Assembly: GCF_011927825.1 (NCBI RefSeq)
Contig: NZ_JAATJI010000001.1
Coordinates: forward strand, 2,046,001 to 2,110,000
Origin: Polymorphobacter fuscus
GTDB lineage: Bacteria > Pseudomonadota > Alphaproteobacteria > Sphingomonadales > Sphingomonadaceae
Reading direction: 5' to 3'
DNA: 64,000 nucleotides
Positions within the stretch are counted from its first letter, which is position 1. Each line of letters begins with the position of its first letter. The notes beneath the pieces were generated by a model. That model had not been told where the DNA came from. It searched no databases and saw nothing but the letters and a program-made list of their open reading frames with translations. The position numbers and the translations under genes were made by a program. Below are positions 48,881 through 58,852 of this stretch, piece by piece.

Positions 48881-49453
48881 ATGCTCGCACGCGCCCGGCC
48901 GCGGCTGCTGTTTGCTCGCAATTTTCTTGCCAATCCGCGACGCGTCGGCTCAGTCATCCCGTCCTCGCCGCGCCTCGTCAAACGGCTGCTTGGCCACACC
49001 GACTGGCAGAAAATCCGTGTCGCCGTCGAGTACGGGCCCGGCACAGGCTGCGTCACCCGCGCCCTGCTTGCCCGGCTTGGCCCCGACGCGCGACTGTTTG
49101 CCTTTGAAATCAACGGCCAATTTGTCGATTATCTGCGCCGTGAGATCACCGATCCGCGGCTGACGGTCGTCGCCGCTTCGGCCGAGACCGTCGGCGCCGC
49201 CCTTGCCGCTGCCGGCATCGACCATGCCGACATTGCCGTCTCCAGCCTTCCCTTCTCGATCATGCCGGTGGCCGTCCGCCAGGCCATCGTCCATGCCACC
49301 GCCGACATCCTCGCCCCCGGTGCGCGCCTGGTTGGGTATCAATATTCCACCACCTGGCTGAGGGAACTGCGCCACGTCTTTCGCCACGTCACCGTTCAGC
49401 TCGAACCGCGCAACTGGCCGCCCGCCTTTGTGTTCACGGCGCGGCGGGATTAA
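48881..49453 (+). CDS. SAM-dependent methyltransferase, phospholipid N-methyltransferase-like
   Basis: A 190-residue class I methyltransferase. The SAM motif VEYGPGTG (residues 49-56) is followed by LFAFEINGQFVDYLRR and a VSSLPFSIMP motif. This pattern, together with RNFLANPRRVGSVIPSSP at the start, resembles PmtA-like phosphatidylethanolamine N-methyltransferases and their relatives. The lipid substrate is an inference from that likeness. The frame before 48881 lies in the GST gene. Confidence 0.82.
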   Translation: MLARARPRLLFARNFLANPRRVGSVIPSSPRLVKRLLGHTDWQKIRVAVEYGPGTGCVTRALLARLGPDARLFAFEINGQFVDYLRREITDPRLTVVAASAETVGAALAAAGIDHADIAVSSLPFSIMPVAVRQAIVHATADILAPGARLVGYQYSTTWLRELRHVFRHVTVQLEPRNWPPAFVFTARRD

Positions 49454-49478
49454 GGGCTCCAAAGCCCCCAATTCCCTA

Positions 49479-50444
49479 TTACGGCACCAGCACGGTCGAA
49501 CCCGTTGTCCTGCGCGCTTCAAGGTCGCGGTGGGCCTGTGCTGCATCGGCAAGGGCGTAGCGCTGGTCGACATGGACCTTGATCGCACCACTGGCGAACA
49601 TGTCGAGCACCCGCCCGCCATAGGTTTCGATCTCGCTGCGGTCGACATAATAGTCGAACATCGTCGGCCGCGTCGTGAACAACGATCCCTTGCGCGCCAG
49701 GATTCCGAAATCGACGGCACCCACCGGCCCGGAGGCGTTGCCATAGCTGATATTGAGCCCGCGCCGTGCCAGGCAGTCGAGCGAGGCTTCGAATGTCGCC
49801 TTGCCCACTCCATCGAAAACGACATCGACCCCGCGGCCGCCGGTCAGGCCGCGCACCTGCTCCGCCAGCGATGCGTCGAAGACAATGCCATGATCGGCAC
49901 CATTGGCCATCGCCAGCGCAACCTTTTCGGCCGACCCTGCCACCGCGATGACCGTCGCGCCGACATGCTTCAGCCATTGCACCAGCAACAGTCCGACGCC
50001 GCCGGCCGCCGCCTGCACCAGCGCCCATTGGCCCGGCTGCACCCGCGCGCAGCGCTCCACGAGGAATTCGGTGGTGCAACCCTTCAACAGGCCTGCCGCC
50101 GCCATTTCATCGCTGACCCCGTCGGGCAACACGACGACACGGTCGGCCCCGATCAACCTGTGACTGGCATAGGCACCGATCGGCCCCCAGCAATAGCCGA
50201 CACGGGTGCCCGGCACGAGCGCCACGCCTGCCCCGGCGGCCTCGACAACGCCGGCGCCCTCCAGTCCGATTCCGGACGGCAAAGGAACCGGATAAAGGCC
50301 AGTCCGGTGATAGGTGTCGATATAATTGAGCCCGACCGCAGTCTGGCGCAGCAAGATCTGTCCGGGCTCCGGCTGACCGAGTGAGATCTCGCCAAGGCGC
50401 AAAACCTCGGGCCCACCAACCGCGTCAAACGTCACACTTTGCAT
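49479..50444 (-). CDS. NADPH:quinone oxidoreductase (zeta-crystallin type)
   Basis: A 321-residue medium-chain reductase that lacks zinc ligands. Motifs include LNYIDTYHRTGLYPVPLPSG split in two, the nucleotide fold AAAGGVGLLLVQWLK, and DVVFDGVGKATFEASLDCL in part. It reduces quinones with NADPH, likely against oxidative or electrophile stress. It stands alone, convergent with the methyltransferase gene. Confidence 0.91.
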   Translation of the reverse strand: MQSVTFDAVGGPEVLRLGEISLGQPEPGQILLRQTAVGLNYIDTYHRTGLYPVPLPSGIGLEGAGVVEAAGAGVALVPGTRVGYCWGPIGAYASHRLIGADRVVVLPDGVSDEMAAAGLLKGCTTEFLVERCARVQPGQWALVQAAAGGVGLLLVQWLKHVGATVIAVAGSAEKVALAMANGADHGIVFDASLAEQVRGLTGGRGVDVVFDGVGKATFEASLDCLARRGLNISYGNASGPVGAVDFGILARKGSLFTTRPTMFDYYVDRSEIETYGGRVLDMFASGAIKVHVDQRYALADAAQAHRDLEARRTTGSTVLVP

Positions 50445-50640
50445 ATCATGTTCTCGTATGTTGCGCGGTAACCCGCTGTTTTATAAGATATTGGCCAGCG
50501 TGCATCCACACCCGTCCCAAAGCCCTTCTGCAACCAACTTGCCCAATGCGGGCGACGAAGGCTAGAGTGCGATTGTCCGTGAACCAAGCCCTCAGGCCGG
50601 GAACAGGCAAGCGCGGCGGTTGCCGCATCAGGAGGCGCCA

Positions 50641-50877
50641 ATGAAGGTGACATTCGACATCGATTGCACGCCGGCGGAAGCGCGCGCCTTTTTCGGCCTG
50701 CCCGACCTGACCCCGGTCCACGATCTGTATCTGGAGCGGCTGAAGACGACGATGACCGACGGTCTCAACCCGGCCGACTTTGAGCGGCTGACACGGGCCT
50801 GGATGCCTGGCATCGCCGATGGATTCGAACAATGGCAAAAGATGTTCATGGCAGCGGTGCCGCGACCGCCGCAATGA
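50641..50877 (+). CDS. DUF6489 family small protein
   Basis: A 78-residue protein (MKVTFDIDCTPAEARAFFGL at the start, a C-terminal helix FEQWQKMFMAAV). It matches a small sphingomonad family I know as DUF6489, which commonly precedes mnmE. No signal peptide is present. The ATG at 50641 is used; the reading back to 50620 adds residues unlike the family. Function is unknown. Confidence 0.82.
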   Translation: MKVTFDIDCTPAEARAFFGLPDLTPVHDLYLERLKTTMTDGLNPADFERLTRAWMPGIADGFEQWQKMFMAAVPRPPQ

Positions 50878-50893
50878 TGCCAGCTGCCCGGCG

Positions 50894-52192
50894 GTGACAC
50901 GCTCGACAATTGCCGCGCTCGCGACCGGACGTCCACCGAGCGCCGTCGCGATTATCCGCATTTCCGGCCCAGCGGCCTTTGCCGCAGTTGCGGGACTTTG
51001 CGGCTCGCTACCGCCCCCGCGCCGGATGTCGTTGCGGACCCTGCGTGACCCAAACGCACAGCTTCTCGATTCCGCGCTGATCGTTGTGTTCCCGGGTACC
51101 GCGACTGCCAGCGGCGAAGATCTGGCAGAATTGCACCTCCACGGCGGCGCTGCCGTGGTGTCGGGCGTGCTCGACGCGCTGACCCGCCACCCGGATGTCC
51201 GCCTCGCCGAGGCCGGCGAGTTCACGCGCCGCGCCTTTGCCAACGGCCGCCTCGACCTTGCCCAGGTCGAAGGGCTCGCCGACCTCATCGCCGCCGAAAC
51301 CGCCACCCAGCGAGGCCAGGCGCTTGCCCTCGCCGGCGGTGTCCTGACACGGCTCGCCGATAGCTGGCGAGATCAGATCCTTTCAGTGCTGGCCCAGGCC
51401 GAGGCCGGGCTCGATTTTGCCGAGGACGAAGCCGATGTCGCCGCGCACATCGCCCAGGCCAGCACCGAGCGCCTGCATCTGATAGCGGCAGAGCTCAATG
51501 CCCTGGTGGCCGATTCAGGGCGCGCGGCGCGCATCCGCGAAGGATTGACCATCGCCGTGATCGGTCCGCCGAATGTTGGAAAGTCGAGCCTGGTCAACGC
51601 TTTATCGACGCGGGACATGGCGATCGTCACCCCCATCGCCGGCACCACTCGTGACACGATCGAAGTGCCGATGAATCTGAACGGCGCCGCTGCAACGCTG
51701 GTCGACACTGCCGGATTGCGCGCCACCGACGACCCGATCGAGCTGGAAGGCATCCGCCGTGCCAAGGCGCGCGCCGCCGCTGCCGACCTTGTCCTTCATA
51801 TTTCGGCTCCCGGCGTCGATGAAGGCGGTATGCCGGTTGGGGCTTGGCGGGTCTTGAACAAATGCGATCTCGATCCCAGCGCCGTCACCGAGGTCGATTA
51901 TCGCGTGTCGGCTCTGGCCGGTGATGGCATTGCAGCCTTGCGGGCGGCGCTGGCAGACTGGGCGGCCGCAGCAACACGGCCCGGCGAGCCCGCCCTTCTC
52001 GCCCACGCCCGCCACCGCGCGGCCTTTGCGGACGCCGCCGCTGCAGTGCAGGCGGCGGCCGGCACCGACGATGAGGTGTTGCGGGCAGAGGATCTAAGGC
52101 GTGCGGCCCATGCCCTTGGTCGTATCGCGGGGCGTGTCGATGTCGATGACATCCTCGACCGGATTTTTGGACAGTTCTGCATCGGCAAATAG
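50894..52192 (+). CDS. mnmE: tRNA modification GTPase MnmE
   Basis: MnmE works with MnmG to add aminomethyl-type groups to U34 of several tRNAs. The protein is about 432 residues: N-terminal folate-binding domain (STIAALATGRPPSAVAIIRISG across motifs), G domain with GPPNVGKSS, PIAGTTRDTIE, DTAGLR and NKCDL, and the C-terminal CIGK needed for catalysis. I chose the GTG at 50894. It overlaps nothing and sits 16 bases past the DUF6489 gene. Confidence 0.95.
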   Translation: MTRSTIAALATGRPPSAVAIIRISGPAAFAAVAGLCGSLPPPRRMSLRTLRDPNAQLLDSALIVVFPGTATASGEDLAELHLHGGAAVVSGVLDALTRHPDVRLAEAGEFTRRAFANGRLDLAQVEGLADLIAAETATQRGQALALAGGVLTRLADSWRDQILSVLAQAEAGLDFAEDEADVAAHIAQASTERLHLIAAELNALVADSGRAARIREGLTIAVIGPPNVGKSSLVNALSTRDMAIVTPIAGTTRDTIEVPMNLNGAAATLVDTAGLRATDDPIELEGIRRAKARAAAADLVLHISAPGVDEGGMPVGAWRVLNKCDLDPSAVTEVDYRVSALAGDGIAALRAALADWAAAATRPGEPALLAHARHRAAFADAAAAVQAAAGTDDEVLRAEDLRRAAHALGRIAGRVDVDDILDRIFGQFCIGK

Positions 52193-52198
52193 ATGTGA

Positions 52199-52214
52199 TG
52201 TTCCACGTGGAACA
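52199..52214. promoter_or_regulatory. parS: parS centromere-like site 1
   Basis: TGTTCCACGTGGAACA, a perfect palindrome matching the ParB-binding consensus TGTTNCACGTGNAACA. It lies in the mnmE-mnmG gap. Confidence 0.92.
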
Positions 52215-52243
52215 TTTGTCGAAACTTCGCTATTGGCTGCGAC

Positions 52244-54082
52244 ATGGCCCAATATGATGTCATCGTCGTCGGCGCCGGTCATGCCGGCTGCGAAGCTGCA
52301 CTTGCGGCCGCCCGCATGGGCGCCCGCGTAGCATTGGTGACCTTGCAAGCCAGCGACCCGGGCACATTGTCGTGCAATCCGGCGTTCGGCGGCATTGGCA
52401 AGGGGCACCTCGTTTGCGAAATCGAGGCACTCGGCGGCGTCATGGGCGCGGCGGCCGACGCCGCCGCACTCCAGTCGCGGACGCTCAATCGCTCCAAGGG
52501 TCCAGCGGTCCACGGCCCCCGCGCGCAGGTCGATCGCAAACGCTATCGCACAGCCATGGCCGCCGCATTGGACGCCATGCGGAATCTCGACCTCGTCGTT
52601 GCGCAAACAACAGCACTGCGCTCTCACGACAACCAACTCGTCGGCATCGCAACCGCCAATGGGGACATCGACGCCAGGACCGTCGTACTGACGACCGGCA
52701 CTTTCCTCGGCGGCGTCCTCCACATGGGCGACCAGCGCAACGCCGGCGGCCGCGTCGGCGCATCGGCGTCCAACCTTGGCGATGGCCTGCGCCGGTTGGG
52801 CCTTCCGGTCGCTCGCCTCAAGACCGGAACGCCGCCCCGCCTCGACGCTCGCAGCATCGATTGGGCGCGCGTCGCTCTGCATCATGGCGATCACCCCGCG
52901 ACCCGATTCAGCGTCACCGGTGGCACCCCCGATCCCCAGCTTCCGTGCGGCTTGACCCGCACGAACATCCGGACGCACCAGGTCATTCGCGACAACCTCC
53001 ACCAGTCGGCGCTTTACGGCGGCCATATCGCTTCCGTTGGGCCGCGCTATTGCCCGTCGATCGAAGACAAGGTCGTCCGCTTCGGTGATCGCGAGGGCCA
53101 CCAGATTTTTCTGGAGCCTGAGGGCTATGACGACGCGACCATCTATCCCAATGGCCTTTCGACTTCGCTGCCCGCCGAAGTGCAGGCCAAGTTCATCGCT
53201 ACCATCGCCGGCCTGGAAGACGCGCGCATCCTGCAACCCGGCTATGCCATCGAATATGATCATGTCGATCCCCGCGCCTTGGCACCGACGCTCGCCGTCA
53301 AGGCGATCCCGGGCCTGTTTCTTGCCGGCCAGATCAACGGCACTACCGGCTATGAGGAAGCCGCGGCCCAGGGCCTCGTCGCCGGCGCCAATGCCGCAGC
53401 CAGCGCTCTTGGCTCGGCGCCGCTCATTCTCGACCGTGCCAACAGCTATATCGGCGTGATGATCGACGATCTGACGACACATGGCGTCAGTGAACCCTAT
53501 CGCATGTTCACGTCGCGCGCCGAATACCGGCTCCGGCTGCGCACCGACAATGCCGACGCCCGCCTGACGCCGACGGGCATCGCGCACGGACTGGTCCCCG
53601 CCGCCCAGGCACAGCGCTTCGCCGCGTCCCATGCCGAACGGGCCAACGCCCGCAGTCGTCTGGACCGCCTCACGGCGTCACCGGCGCAGATGAAGGCCGC
53701 GGGGATCGATGCGCGACAGGACGGTGTCATTCGCTCGGCCTTCGAATGGCTTCGCTTCCCCATGGTCATCGACGCCGTGATTGCGGGGGTCTGGCCCGAA
53801 TTGGCGACGCTCGACCCGGCGCTGCTTGCCTCGCTCCGCGTCGATTCGGCCTATGCGACCTATCTCGATCGGCAGGACGCCGACGTCGCCAATTTTCGCC
53901 GGGATGAGAATGTCGCCCTCGACACCGGCCTCGATTATCGGCGCGTGCCGGGCCTTAGCCACGAAATGGCAGACCGGCTGGCCGCTGCCAGCCCGACAAC
54001 CCTGGGCGCCGCCAGTCGCATCCCGGGCATCACACCGGCGGCGTTGGTGGCGTTGCTTCCCTTTGCGCGCCGCGCCGCATGA
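52244..54082 (+). CDS. mnmG: tRNA uridine-5-carboxymethylaminomethyl enzyme MnmG
   Basis: MnmG is the FAD- and NADH-dependent partner of MnmE. The 612-residue protein has the dinucleotide fold [20 protein letters not shown] in two parts, [26 protein letters not shown] and [16 protein letters not shown]. Length matches the family. The stop overlaps the rsmG start (ATGA, 54079-54082). Confidence 0.96.
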   Translation: MAQYDVIVVGAGHAGCEAALAAARMGARVALVTLQASDPGTLSCNPAFGGIGKGHLVCEIEALGGVMGAAADAAALQSRTLNRSKGPAVHGPRAQVDRKRYRTAMAAALDAMRNLDLVVAQTTALRSHDNQLVGIATANGDIDARTVVLTTGTFLGGVLHMGDQRNAGGRVGASASNLGDGLRRLGLPVARLKTGTPPRLDARSIDWARVALHHGDHPATRFSVTGGTPDPQLPCGLTRTNIRTHQVIRDNLHQSALYGGHIASVGPRYCPSIEDKVVRFGDREGHQIFLEPEGYDDATIYPNGLSTSLPAEVQAKFIATIAGLEDARILQPGYAIEYDHVDPRALAPTLAVKAIPGLFLAGQINGTTGYEEAAAQGLVAGANAAASALGSAPLILDRANSYIGVMIDDLTTHGVSEPYRMFTSRAEYRLRLRTDNADARLTPTGIAHGLVPAAQAQRFAASHAERANARSRLDRLTASPAQMKAAGIDARQDGVIRSAFEWLRFPMVIDAVIAGVWPELATLDPALLASLRVDSAYATYLDRQDADVANFRRDENVALDTGLDYRRVPGLSHEMADRLAAASPTTLGAASRIPGITPAALVALLPFARRAA

Positions 54083-54693
54083 TCGGCCGCAACGATTTCG
54101 CGGCCGCTTATGATGTTCCACGTGAAACATTGGCCGCGCTGGACACTTACGCGGCCCTGCTCGCCGAATGGCAGCAGCGGATGAATCTCGTGGGTCCAAG
54201 CACCCTGCCGCATCTCTGGAGCCGGCACTTTGCAGACTCGGCACAGCTGCTTGCGCTCGCCGGCATGGGTCGCGGATGGCTCGATATCGGCGCCGGCGCC
54301 GGCTTTCCTGGCCTTGTCCTGGCGATCCTCGACCCTGACGCTCGCTTCACACTCGTCGAATCGATTGCCAAAAAGTGCCGGTTTCTGGAGGCTGTGACCG
54401 ACGCGCTCGGCCTGGGGGCGCGCGTCACCATCGATAACCGCCGAATCGAAACGCTGCCGCGCCAGAAGTTCGATATTGTCACCGCGCGGGCGCTGGCATC
54501 GCTCGATCAGTTGTTCGGTTGGGCACTTCCCTATGCAGGCTCCGGCACGAAATGGGTGTTGCCCAAGGGTGCGCGCGTCGAAGCGGAATTGGCCATTGCC
54601 ATCGAGCGATTCGCATTCGACTATAGCCTGGTGCCAAGCCGCACCGACGATGCCGCCCGTATCGTGGTCGCCAGCGGAGTGAAGCGCCGATGA
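54079..54693 (+). CDS. rsmG: 16S rRNA (guanine-527-N7)-methyltransferase RsmG
   Basis: RsmG methylates G527 of 16S rRNA; its loss gives low-level streptomycin resistance. The 204-residue protein has [15 protein letters not shown] and [13 protein letters not shown]. Residues 12-18 (DVPRETL) are encoded by DNA that is also a parS site. It overlaps mnmG at the start and parA at the end by 4 bases each. Confidence 0.95.
   Translation: MIGRNDFAAAYDVPRETLAALDTYAALLAEWQQRMNLVGPSTLPHLWSRHFADSAQLLALAGMGRGWLDIGAGAGFPGLVLAILDPDARFTLVESIAKKCRFLEAVTDALGLGARVTIDNRRIETLPRQKFDIVTARALASLDQLFGWALPYAGSGTKWVLPKGARVEAELAIAIERFAFDYSLVPSRTDDAARIVVASGVKRR
54114..54129. promoter_or_regulatory. parS: parS site 2, inside rsmG
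   Basis: TGTTCCACGTGAAACA, one base away from a perfect palindrome and within the parS consensus. It is part of the rsmG coding sequence. Confidence 0.9.
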
Positions 54694-55469
54694 TCATTGC
54701 AGTTGCCAACCAGAAGGGCGGAGTCGGCAAGACGACGACAACCGTAAATCTTGCAACGGCACTCGCCGCCACCGGCCAGTCCGTGCTCGTCATCGATATC
54801 GATCCGCAGGGCAATGCCTCGACCGGGTTCGGCATCGACCGTCGCACCCGCGCTGCATCGGTTTACCAGGTCTTGCTTGGCCAGATCGCCGCCGAGGAGG
54901 CGCTACAGACCACACGCATTCCGGGCCTGTCGGTCATGCCGTCCAACGCAGCGCTGTCCGGCGCGGAGATCGAGCTCGTCGATCTCGACCGCCGCAGCCA
55001 TCGGCTGGAAGCCGCCATCGACAGTCTTGGTCATTTCGATCACGTGCTGATCGACTGTCCACCTTCGCTCGGCCTGCTCACGGTCAACGCGCTCGTCGCC
55101 GCCGATGGCGTGCTTGTACCGATGCAGTGCGAATTCTACGCGCTCGAAGGGCTCAGCCAGTTGCTCGGGACCATCGAGCGCGTGCGCACCGGTCTCAATC
55201 CGCGGCTGCACCTGCTCGGCATCGTCCTGACCATGGTCGATCGTCGCAATCGCCTGACCGAGAATGTCGCCGACGACGTGCGGGCGGTCATGGGCGACAA
55301 GGTGTTCAAGACCGAAATCCCCCGCAATGTCCGGCTGTCCGAGGCGCCCAGCCATGGCCTGCCGGCGCTGCTCTACGACAGCCGCTGCGCCGGGTCAGAG
55401 GCCTATGTCGCCCTGGCGCGCGAATTCCTGGGCCGTTCGCGCCCGCTGCCTGCCACCAAGGTTGCTTGA
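54690..55469 (+). CDS. parA: Chromosome partitioning ATPase ParA
   Basis: ParA is the Walker-type ATPase that moves ParB-parS complexes and so separates origins. The 259-residue protein has the deviant Walker A KGGVGKTT (9-16), the DIDPQGNASTG motif and the VLIDCPPSLGLLT motif. It overlaps rsmG by 4 bases and is 3 bases from parB. Confidence 0.96.
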   Translation: MIIAVANQKGGVGKTTTTVNLATALAATGQSVLVIDIDPQGNASTGFGIDRRTRAASVYQVLLGQIAAEEALQTTRIPGLSVMPSNAALSGAEIELVDLDRRSHRLEAAIDSLGHFDHVLIDCPPSLGLLTVNALVAADGVLVPMQCEFYALEGLSQLLGTIERVRTGLNPRLHLLGIVLTMVDRRNRLTENVADDVRAVMGDKVFKTEIPRNVRLSEAPSHGLPALLYDSRCAGSEAYVALAREFLGRSRPLPATKVA

Positions 55470-55472
55470 TAA

Positions 55473-56354
55473 ATGGCTGAAAAGAAACGTGTTTCTGGCC
55501 TCGGCCGCGGCCTTTCGGCGTTGCTGGAGGAAGCTGCGACACCGCGCGATGCGAATGACCCCGGCGTCGCCCGCATCGCCGTCGCCGACATCGGTGCCAA
55601 TCCGACCCAGCCGCGCCGGCACTTCGACACCACTGCGATGGATGACCTCATCGCTTCGGTGCGCGCCCATGGCGTCCTGCAACCCATCCTCGTCCGCCCG
55701 GTCGCCGCGGGCCGCTATGAAATCATCGCCGGCGAACGCCGCTGGCGCGCGGCGCAAGCTGCGGGTCTGCACGAAATGCCGGCCGTGGTCCGCCCGCTCG
55801 ACGACCGCACCGCCTTTGAAATCGCCCTCATCGAGAACATCCAGCGCAGCGACCTGAACGCCATCGAGGAAGCGCGCGGCTACAAGCGGCTGATCGAGGA
55901 CTTCGGCCATACCCAGCAGGTGCTGAGCACCATCGTCGGCAAGTCGCGCAGCCATGTCACCAATCTGATGCGCCTGCTCGATCTGCCCGAGGCCATCCAG
56001 ACGATGGTCGAAAACGGCGCGCTTGCCATGGGGCACGCCCGCGCGCTGATCGGCGCCGCCGATCCCGTCGCCCTCGCCCGCCGGGTGGTTGCCGAAGGGC
56101 TGTCGGTCCGTTCGATCGAAGCGCTGGTCGCCGGCAAGCCGCCTGCCCGGCCCCGCGATGCCACCTTGGCGCCGGCTTCCCCGGCCGCCGCCAACGACGC
56201 CAATGTCGACGCGCTCGAAATCCAGCTCGCCGATGCGCTCGGCATGCCGGTGGCGCTCAGCGTCGCGCCGGGTGCCACCAGCGGCAGCATCACCGTGCGC
56301 TTCGACAGCCTCGACCAGCTCGACTGGTTGTGCGTCAAGCTGATCCAGGCCTGA
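55473..56354 (+). CDS. parB: Chromosome partitioning protein ParB
   Basis: ParB binds parS, spreads as a CTP-dependent clamp and is moved by ParA. The 293-residue protein has the CTP-binding motifs (GVLQPILVRP, AGERRWRAAQ), the ENIQRSDLNAIEEA motif, a helix-turn-helix (QVLSTIVGKSRSHVTNLMRLL in part), and a C-terminal dimer domain. parS sites are about 1.3 and 3.3 kb upstream. Confidence 0.96.
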   Translation: MAEKKRVSGLGRGLSALLEEAATPRDANDPGVARIAVADIGANPTQPRRHFDTTAMDDLIASVRAHGVLQPILVRPVAAGRYEIIAGERRWRAAQAAGLHEMPAVVRPLDDRTAFEIALIENIQRSDLNAIEEARGYKRLIEDFGHTQQVLSTIVGKSRSHVTNLMRLLDLPEAIQTMVENGALAMGHARALIGAADPVALARRVVAEGLSVRSIEALVAGKPPARPRDATLAPASPAAANDANVDALEIQLADALGMPVALSVAPGATSGSITVRFDSLDQLDWLCVKLIQA

Positions 56355-56367
56355 GGGATCGACGCCC

Positions 56368-57654
56368 TCAGATCTTGCGCATGCGCCCGATGAAGAACCC
56401 GTCCATCCCGCCTTCGGCTTCGAGCGTGCCAGGCAATGTGCGTACCCAGCCATCGGTGGTCGGCTGCAACCCCAGCGGCAATTCTGCCGCTTCGAACGGC
56501 GTGCGCGGCAGCGTCGCGACCACGCGCTCGGCGATGCGCTCGCCCTCCCGCGGATCGAGCGAGCAGGTCGCATAGACGAGCGTGCCGCCCGGCTTCAGCC
56601 ACGCCGCGGCGCGTCGCAGGAGCGCCGCCTGCAACAATGTCAACGGTGTCAGGTCACGCGCGCCCTTCAGGTGCAGGACATCGGGGTGGCGGCGGAAGAT
56701 GCCCGTCGCCGAACATGGCGCATCGAGCAGGATATGGTCGAACAACTGCCCCGGTTCCCACCGCAAGGCGTCGCCGGCCGCCAATGTCGCCGGCAACCCG
56801 GTGCGCGCCAGATTTTCGCGCACGCGCTCCAGCCGTGCATCGGACACGTCGAGCGCCGTCACCGCAGCCCCCAGCGCCGCCAGTTGCAGCGTCTTGCCCC
56901 CCGGCGCAGCGCACAGGTCGAGAACGCTGTCCCCGGCCTTTGCCCCCAGCAGCCGCACCGGCAGCGACGCCGCCAGGTCCTGAACCCACCAGGCGCCCTC
57001 GGCGAACCCCGGCCATTCGGTCAACGCACCGCCCAGATCCTTGTGGCGCCGCACCCGGACATGGCCCGGCATCAACGAAACGCCGCCAAGCGCCGCCGCC
57101 CAATGCGCGGTCTCGCCCGCATCGCGCAACGTCAGGTCGGTCGCCGGCTCCTCGGCGAGCGACCGCGCCGCCGCCTCGGCGACATCCGCCCCCCAGTCCA
57201 TCGCCCAGCGGATGGCGAACAGGTCGGGCAGATGCGGCACCTCGGGCAGCGCTGCATCGCGGCGCATCAGATTGCCGAGCACGCCATGCACCAGCCGGCG
57301 CGGCCCGCCTTCGACCAGCGGCAGCGCCGTCGCAACGGCGGCATGTTGCGGCGTACCCAGCTTCAGCCAGCCGGCGAGCGCGATGCGCAGCACCATCCGC
57401 GCCCGCGCATCCTCCGGCAACGGCTTGGGAGTTGCCGAATCGATCAACGCGTCGAGGTCGGGCAACCAGCGCAGGACCGTCGACGCCAGGTGCCGCGCCA
57501 GCGCCCGGTCGTTGGCCATGGTGATGCCGTCGAGGCTCGACTCGATCGCCAGTTCGAGCGGCGTGCCGCGCCCCAGCACCGCCATCAGCAGGCGCAGCGC
57601 GCCTTTGCGCGCCGGTACACCCTGGGTCGCCTGGACGGGCTTTTCCTTCTGCAT
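56368..57654 (-). CDS. rsmB: 16S rRNA (cytosine-967-C5)-methyltransferase RsmB family
   Basis: A 428-residue protein with an N-terminal NusB-like RNA-binding domain and a C-terminal SAM methyltransferase domain. Signatures are LDLCAAPGGKTLQL, DAPCSATG (one active-site Cys) and VYATCSLDPREGE (the other Cys). The ATG at 57654 begins MQKEKPVQ; a GTG at 57678 overlaps the SDR gene by 11 bases and has AGGAGG too close to it. It converges with parB 14 bases away. Confidence 0.92.
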   Translation of the reverse strand: MQKEKPVQATQGVPARKGALRLLMAVLGRGTPLELAIESSLDGITMANDRALARHLASTVLRWLPDLDALIDSATPKPLPEDARARMVLRIALAGWLKLGTPQHAAVATALPLVEGGPRRLVHGVLGNLMRRDAALPEVPHLPDLFAIRWAMDWGADVAEAAARSLAEEPATDLTLRDAGETAHWAAALGGVSLMPGHVRVRRHKDLGGALTEWPGFAEGAWWVQDLAASLPVRLLGAKAGDSVLDLCAAPGGKTLQLAALGAAVTALDVSDARLERVRENLARTGLPATLAAGDALRWEPGQLFDHILLDAPCSATGIFRRHPDVLHLKGARDLTPLTLLQAALLRRAAAWLKPGGTLVYATCSLDPREGERIAERVVATLPRTPFEAAELPLGLQPTTDGWVRTLPGTLEAEGGMDGFFIGRMRKI

Positions 57655-57667
57655 GCGTGGCTCGAAA

Positions 57668-58507
57668 CTAGCGATCACCGCCTCCTATGAATGCGCCGAT
57701 GCGCTTGAAATATGTCGTCGGATACAACCGGGTCATCAGGTCGACAAAGCGTGCGTCCCTGCCGATCAGCACGCGGTGCTGGCGCCGTTCCATGCCGGCG
57801 ACAATCGTGGCCGCGGCCTGTTCGGGCGTCGTCTTCGCTGCCTTTTCGAATTCGGCGCCGAAGTCGAGGTCGGTCCTCTGCCCCGGCATTCCGGCAATAT
57901 GCTTGGCATTGCGCGCCACATTGGTTTTCACCCCGCCGGGGTGGACACGGATCACGCAGATGTTCGGGTCGGTGACGCCCAGTTCGATATACAGCGCCTC
58001 GGTCAGCCCGCGAACCGCATATTTGGAGGCATTATAGGCACTTTGGGTCGGATATCCCATCATTCCGAACACCGATGAGATGTTGACCAGCCAGGCGTCC
58101 CCTGTCGCTGCCGCCGCCTGGCGCAAATGCGGCAGCGCGGCGCGGCAGCCTTCGACGACGCCGCCGAAATTGACCGCCATCACCCGGTCGAAATCGGCGC
58201 GCGGCGTTTCGGCGAACGGCGCCGTCACGCTCAATCCGGCGTTGTTGATGATTCCGTCGAGCCGCCCGAATTCGGCCGCCGCCCCGTCGATCCAGGCGGT
58301 CAGCGCCACATTGTCGGTCACATCGAGCGTCGTTATGCGCGCCGGGCGGTTGCCGAGCAGGCGCTTCGTTTCAACCAGTCCGGCCGCGTCCTTGTCGGAT
58401 AGCGCCAGCACCGCGCCCTTGTCGGCGAGATGCAGCGCCAGCGCGCGGCCGATACCGCTGCCGCCGCCGGTTATCGCGATCACCCTGTTGTCGAACGTCC
58501 CGGCCAT
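57668..58507 (-). CDS. Short-chain dehydrogenase/reductase
   Basis: A 279-residue SDR enzyme: cofactor motif TGGGSGIG (residues 14-21), NNAG, catalytic Ser in NISSVFGMMG, and YNASKYAV with catalytic Tyr and Lys. The reversed family line KTVPEQAAATIVAGM-like KTTPEQAAATIVAGM suggests an acyl or alcohol dehydrogenase of the common sphingomonad type. The substrate is unknown. It may be co-transcribed with rsmB, which starts 13 bases beyond its stop. Confidence 0.88.
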   Translation of the reverse strand: MAGTFDNRVIAITGGGSGIGRALALHLADKGAVLALSDKDAAGLVETKRLLGNRPARITTLDVTDNVALTAWIDGAAAEFGRLDGIINNAGLSVTAPFAETPRADFDRVMAVNFGGVVEGCRAALPHLRQAAAATGDAWLVNISSVFGMMGYPTQSAYNASKYAVRGLTEALYIELGVTDPNICVIRVHPGGVKTNVARNAKHIAGMPGQRTDLDFGAEFEKAAKTTPEQAAATIVAGMERRQHRVLIGRDARFVDLMTRLYPTTYFKRIGAFIGGGDR

Positions 58508-58592
58508 GATGTCGCCGCCCCTTTCGCCGCGCGCACCGCGAGCCTATTTCTTCCCCACCTAGCGCAGATGCGCGTCTTTCGGAAACCCGGCC

Positions 58593-58760
58593 ATGAATCG
58601 TCCGCCCAATTCCGGCTATGTGCCGCCGAAATCCCCGCCGGTGCCCCAGCCGGACCCGTTGCCGCCCGCAGATGCACCGCAGGAAGTCGGCGGCCGGGCC
58701 GGACCCGACCCGGTACGCTATGGCGATTGGGAAAAGGCCGGGGTGGCGGTCGATTTCTGA
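58593..58760 (+). CDS. DUF1674 (SDHAF4-like) small protein
   Basis: A 55-residue protein, Pro-rich at the start and ending GPDPVRYGDWEKAGVAVDF, the conserved C-terminus of the DUF1674/SDHAF4 family. In eukaryotes SDHAF4 helps assemble flavinylated succinate dehydrogenase; the bacterial role is assumed similar. The gene is too short for usual ORF cut-offs. No sdh genes are in the window. It is divergent from the SDR gene. Confidence 0.85.
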   Translation: MNRPPNSGYVPPKSPPVPQPDPLPPADAPQEVGGRAGPDPVRYGDWEKAGVAVDF

Positions 58761-58852
58761 CCCTGATCGACTATATCGGGCGGCAAAAGGGGTTTGCATG
58801 ACGATATTGCCGAGAATGTCCGCCTTTGCCGAACCTGGTCTCGAAAGGGCAG

